The position numbers were made by a program, and so were the translations under genes. From NCBI GenBank assembly GCA_021795535.1, contig JAJYPG010000028.1, forward strand, positions 1 through 8,880: a stretch of DNA of 8,880 nt, read 5' to 3'. Of the stretch, positions 6,870 through 8,880 are shown piece after piece (within the stretch, counting starts at the first letter, position 1; every line of letters begins with the position of its first letter). Under the pieces are notes generated by a model. That model saw only the letters and a program-made list of their open reading frames with translations. It searched no databases and was not told where the DNA came from. This DNA comes from Planctomycetota bacterium. GTDB lineage: Bacteria > Planctomycetota > Phycisphaerae > WQYP01.

Positions 6870-7223
6870 ATGAAATGGATTATCGCAATTATTCAACCGC
6901 ATCGTCTGGAAGCCGTCAAACAGGCACTTAGTGATGTGGAAGTATTCCGCCTGACCGTAGCCGACGTTCAGGGCTATGGTCGGCAGAAGGGGCATACGGA
7001 GTATTTCCGTGGGCAGCCTCTTCAGGTGAATCTTATTCGCAAGGTCCGTCTGGACATTGCGGTAAATGACGCTTTCGTAAAGCCAACGATTGACGCAATT
7101 GTAAAGGGGGCACGCAGCGCCGCTGGCGGCAAGGGCCAAATTGGCGATGGCAAGATTTTTGTTCTGCCGCTGGAAAGTGTCGTCCGCGTAAGCGATGGCG
7201 TACAGGGCAGCGAGGCTATTTAA
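6870..7223 (+). CDS. glnK: Nitrogen regulatory protein PII, divergent GlnK/GlnB type
   Basis: PII proteins are small trimeric cytosolic sensors of 2-oxoglutarate and ATP/ADP that control AmtB, glutamine synthetase regulation and NtrB/C. This 117-aa member keeps the core (AIIQPHRLEAVKQAL 6-20, DVQGYGRQKGHTE 32-44, IGDGKIFVLP 91-100). In the T-loop the usual YRGAEYxVDF reads FRGQPLQVNL, so residue 51, the uridylylated Tyr, is Leu, and residue 49 (Ser phosphosite in cyanobacteria) is Gln. The B-loop is five residues longer than E. coli GlnB (ARSAAGGKGQIGDG). In the C-terminal signature the second ATP-binding Arg is Ser108 (VRVSDG in place of IRIRTG). The start at 6870 has GGAG six bases upstream; longer in-frame starts fall inside the terminator. 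It lies 123 bp after amtB, its expected partner. The glnK name follows from this linkage. Confidence 0.92.
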   Translation: MKWIIAIIQPHRLEAVKQALSDVEVFRLTVADVQGYGRQKGHTEYFRGQPLQVNLIRKVRLDIAVNDAFVKPTIDAIVKGARSAAGGKGQIGDGKIFVLPLESVVRVSDGVQGSEAI

Positions 7224-7282
7224 GCCGGGACGCGACCTTTTACATTACATCTCCGTTGACGTTACATTTAAGCGTTCAAACC

Positions 7283-7320
7283 AACTCCCCATCCAATGCG
7301 GATGGGGAGTTTTTTATTTT
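7283..7320 (+). terminator. Rho-independent terminator after glnK
   Basis: AACTCCCCATCC (7283-7294) and GGATGGGGAGTT (7300-7311) form a perfect 12-bp stem with a 5-nt loop (7295-7299), followed by a T-rich run to 7320. It lies 60 bp after the glnK stop and closes the nitrogen unit. The A/T-rich flanks could allow weak function in the other direction too. Confidence 0.93.
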
Positions 7321-7528
7321 ATGGATTTTGCCACCGCCAAGTGACGATTCCGAGAATGTTAAACAGGTGTGAATTGAATGAAAAGGCGGCATTTATAAAT
7401 GCATTATGGCTCTTCGGGCAATCGAGTGGGTAAATTTTACTCTGAAGGAACAGATCCGAAATAACTTCCTGATTCGCGCGACAACGGAGGCTGTTTCTGG
7501 GCGTCTGGTAACAAATTAACAATCATGG
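7321..7528. other. AT-rich interval without a supported gene
   Basis: About 200 bp with lower GC than both flanks, at the junction between the nitrogen genes and the toxin-antitoxin region. It contains a perfect 14-bp palindrome, GCATTTATAAATGC (7389-7402), close to what chance would give in this much sequence, and a 37-codon open frame (7406-7519). No recognisable protein, RNA or mobile-element end was found. Confidence 0.4.
7406..7519 (+). CDS. Possible 37-aa small protein or coding debris
   Basis: An ATG at 7406 opens a frame beginning MALRAIEWVNFTLKEQ and ending LVTN at the TAA 7517-7519. The composition is protein-like (amphipathic, ordinary amino acids) but there is no Shine-Dalgarno and I recognise no family. 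It lies between the glnK terminator and the 32-bp palindrome and may be the remains of an older gene. Confidence 0.15.
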   Translation: MALRAIEWVNFTLKEQIRNNFLIRATTEAVSGRLVTN

Positions 7529-7560
7529 TTTTAATTCCCTCGAATTCGAGGAAATTAAAA
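7529..7560. repeat. 32-bp near-perfect palindrome
   Basis: The left half TTTTAATTCCCTCGAA (7529-7544) and the right half TTCGAGGAAATTAAAA (7545-7560) are reverse complements except for one mismatched pair (C7537 against A7552). There is no spacer between the halves, so it is a true palindrome centred on the EcoRI-like GAATTC. It lies between the glnK terminator and the Res-darTG genes. It could be a dimeric-regulator operator for the toxin-antitoxin operon, a recombination or element-end site, or a cruciform; the sequence alone does not decide. Confidence 0.75.
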
Positions 7561-7564
7561 ATAA

Positions 7565-7639
7565 GGCCGGGAGAAACAGCTTCTTCCTGCCCGCAAAAAG
7601 GCCACGCGTCTGCTGGCGGCGGTGAACGCCTTGGGTTAA
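7565..7639 (+). pseudogene. Possible C-terminal coding fossil
   Basis: Between two in-frame stops lie 24 codons reading GREKQLLPARKKATRLLAAV-NALG and then TAA, with no start codon. The basic, Leu/Ala-rich helix and GC-rich third positions look like the end of a real protein. In type III-like restriction loci a methylase or helicase commonly precedes the Res gene, so this might be its tail, but that is a guess. It begins four bases after the palindrome. Confidence 0.2.
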
Positions 7640-7670
7640 TCTACGCAAGTCTGTAACTCTTGACTTACTC

Positions 7671-8156
7671 ATGGGGAACTGCGTGGCGCAGGTTGTGATA
7701 GAAAATCCGGTCATTAACTCACCCTATGATGAGCCTGTGCGTCATTTCAAATTTGATGAATCAGGCATCACCATCGAAAATGTCCGCCGTTCAATTTCCT
7801 GTTTTGTTCCAATTCCCCGCCCTCGCAAGACCGACGGAAAGGGCCAGCAATCCCATGAAGACTGGCGGTCTGACCGTATCGAGGAAAATGGAACCGTCAA
7901 CCGCATCCGCCAGCGCGTCCGGGACTGGCGCAATGGAAGGTATCTGGATGACGTAAGCCAGACAGCCGATCCATTGAATTTGATCCTGGAAGTCACCGGC
8001 GGCGAGAAACGGGAAAAAACCGCCAAGGTATCAACAACCAAAACCCTCCGGGTTCCCGCAGTAAAAAACGCCGACGAATGGGGCCGCTGGGCATTTCTGG
8101 AAGTTACCGATCCGTGGAAGGTGAAGCCCCTGCTGGCGGCGGCAATTGGAGTATAA
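7671..8156 (+). pseudogene. Internally deleted type III-restriction-like Res (BPTD_3080-type helicase/nuclease): N- and C-terminal ends fused in frame
   Basis: The intact frame is 161 aa, but its two halves match opposite ends of a helicase-nuclease that is normally around 1000 aa. Residues 6-95 (VVIENPVINSPYDEPVRHF, the FVPIPRPRK segment, then DRIEENGTVNRIRQRVRDW) are the N-terminal entry of BPTD_3080-type Res proteins. Residues 100-158 (DPLNLILEVTGGEKREK, LRVPAVKN, then WGRWAFLEVTDPWKVKPLL) are the end, including the last strand of the PD-(D/E)xK-like nuclease. Everything between, including Walker A, DEAH and the helicase motifs, is missing. The join is near 7956-7971. Family recognition is from memory of its conserved ends. 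No well-spaced Shine-Dalgarno precedes the ATG at 7671; a GTG at 7683 (MAQVVIENPV) preceded by GGGGA is an alternative. The stop directly abuts darT. The product cannot cut or translocate DNA, though it could be a translated remnant. Confidence 0.72.
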
Positions 8157-8807
8157 ATGATGCCGCCACCAATACCCACGCCAATTTATCGGCTTACTCA
8201 CCGGGAAAACCTGGCCACCATCATCCCTTCCAAGGCTTTGCTCGCTCCGAATATGGTGCCCTCCAGTAACCAGCTCTACCGGAAAATTCATGACCAGGAG
8301 GTTCAATCAAAACGCCGTAATGTGCGGATACCCTGTGGCCCTGGCGGCGTTATCCACGATTACGTGCCGTTTTATTTTGGCTATCTCTCCCCCATGCTGC
8401 TGAATCTCAAGACCGGTCGCGTTCCCGGTTTTTCCGGCGGTCAATCTGACCTGATCTATCTGGTTACCGCGTGCCAGAAGATCAAGGCTGCGAATCTCCC
8501 GTTTGTATTCTCCGACGGACATGCGCTCACGACCGTGACTGCGTTTTCCGATGACCTCAATCAGTTGCAAATAGTGGATTGGGGAATGGTCAACCAACGG
8601 TATTGGACGGACACGCCGGCCGACCCCGATCGTCAGCGGCGCAAACAGGCCGAATTTCTCGTTCATCAGAAATGCCCGTGGGACCTGATCGAGTCTATCG
8701 CAGTTTTCGATGAATCCGCCATGCAGGCCGTTATGAAGGTGCTTGGGGCGTTTCCCCTCAAAGACCGCCGGAGTGTTTCAATCCGGCGCGATTGGTATTA
8801 TTATTGA
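8157..8807 (+). CDS. darT: DarT-family DNA ADP-ribosyltransferase toxin (DUF4433)
   Basis: DarT enzymes use NAD+ to attach ADP-ribose to a base in single-stranded DNA (thymidine in characterised DarT2-type members), blocking replication; they act as toxin-antitoxin and anti-phage effectors. The 216-aa length is typical. Seen in order: IYRLTHRENLATII (10-23), the NAD-site opening; RRNVRIPCGPGGVIHDYVPF (53-72) with the conserved Arg pair and YVPFYF; SPML (78-81); FSDGHA (118-123); and RRKQAEFLV (161-169), whose Glu166 corresponds to the catalytic Glu. The active-site set looks intact. GGAG at 8148-8151 lies inside the end of the Res-remnant frame; the ATGATG at 8157-8162 gives two possible starts one codon apart. 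The stop of the upstream frame touches the start, implying coupled translation. The macro-domain antitoxin begins four bases after the stop. Confidence 0.92.
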   Translation: MMPPPIPTPIYRLTHRENLATIIPSKALLAPNMVPSSNQLYRKIHDQEVQSKRRNVRIPCGPGGVIHDYVPFYFGYLSPMLLNLKTGRVPGFSGGQSDLIYLVTACQKIKAANLPFVFSDGHALTTVTAFSDDLNQLQIVDWGMVNQRYWTDTPADPDRQRRKQAEFLVHQKCPWDLIESIAVFDESAMQAVMKVLGAFPLKDRRSVSIRRDWYYY

Positions 8808-8810
8808 GGC

Positions 8811-8880
8811 ATGAAACCGATGATTAAAATAGCCCAGGGCAACCTGCTCCGTGCCGACGTCGAGGCACTCGTCAACACGG
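8811..8880 (+). CDS. darG: DarG-type macro-domain antitoxin, N-terminus only (cut by window edge)
   Basis: The frame MKPMIKIAQGNLL followed by ADVEALVNT is the characteristic opening of a macro domain (first strand, then GNLL and the conserved VEALVNT). In DarG this domain removes ADP-ribose from DNA and so reverses DarT, and a C-terminal part also binds DarT directly; that part is outside the window. The position three bases after the darT stop is the normal darTG order. The start may be the ATG at 8811 or at 8820: the GAGG at 8806-8809 is nearly adjacent to the first and ten bases from the second. Confidence 0.88.
   Translation, partial: MKPMIKIAQGNLLRADVEALVNT

Noticed and set aside
7240..7270. 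Repeated TTACAT hexamers after glnK
   Set aside because: Only two or three short, irregularly spaced copies are present; too few for a tandem repeat or CRISPR-like array.
7389..7402. Perfect 14-bp palindrome GCATTTATAAATGC
   Set aside because: A palindrome this short is expected roughly once per two windows of this size by chance, and more readily in AT-rich DNA, so it is not reported as a separate site.
7523..7714. 63-codon minus-strand frame beginning inside the Res remnant
   Set aside because: It runs through the palindrome and opposite the Res signature residues, and has no recognisable features.
7742..8179. 145-codon minus-strand frame opposite the Res remnant
   Set aside because: The plus frame matches both Res ends and leads into darT; the minus frame is its shadow.

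Overview
The window looks like a bacterial chromosome segment of moderate GC content, most likely from a Planctomycetota-type (PVC) bacterium. That placement is an inference. It rests on a stand-alone LigD-type 3'-phosphoesterase domain protein, a 6-pyruvoyl-tetrahydropterin-synthase homologue with an EPLHGHNW motif, an ammonium transporter with a cleavable signal peptide and an Ala-rich N-terminus, and several weak or absent Shine-Dalgarno sites. No rRNA, tRNA, CRISPR array or transposase was seen.

Left part (1-4472), housekeeping genes. The start of a probable ECF sigma factor runs off the left edge on the minus strand, with a TPR-repeat lipoprotein upstream of it on the same strand. Divergent from these are a stand-alone LigD_N (3'-phosphoesterase-like) protein, proC (proline synthesis) and a COG0720 pterin-synthase homologue carrying the ExxHGH motif expected of the folate-type PTPS-III enzymes. 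Convergent with them is a 475-aa member of a widely conserved but uncharacterised family.

Middle part (4473-7320), a nitrogen-control unit. About 770 bp of non-coding DNA holds a perfect sigma-54 (RpoN) promoter, followed by a roughly 185-nt leader with two predicted bipartite hairpins, then amtB (ammonium channel). A strong GC-rich terminator-like hairpin separates amtB from glnK. The PII protein is divergent: it lacks the Tyr51 uridylylation site, has Ser where the second C-terminal ATP-binding Arg normally lies, and has a five-residue B-loop expansion. A second strong terminator closes the unit.

Right part (7320-8880), a defence island fragment. Beyond the glnK terminator lie about 350 bp without a clear gene, including a 32-bp near-perfect palindrome and possible coding debris. 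Then comes a 161-codon ORF that joins the extreme N-terminus of a large type III-restriction-like helicase/nuclease (BPTD_3080-type Res) in frame to its extreme C-terminus, with the whole helicase core missing. It runs directly into darT (DNA ADP-ribosyltransferase toxin) and the first codons of its macro-domain antitoxin darG, which is cut by the window edge. The simplest reading is an intact DarTG toxin-antitoxin pair kept after the neighbouring restriction gene collapsed by internal deletion. Whether the fused mini-Res still has a role is open.
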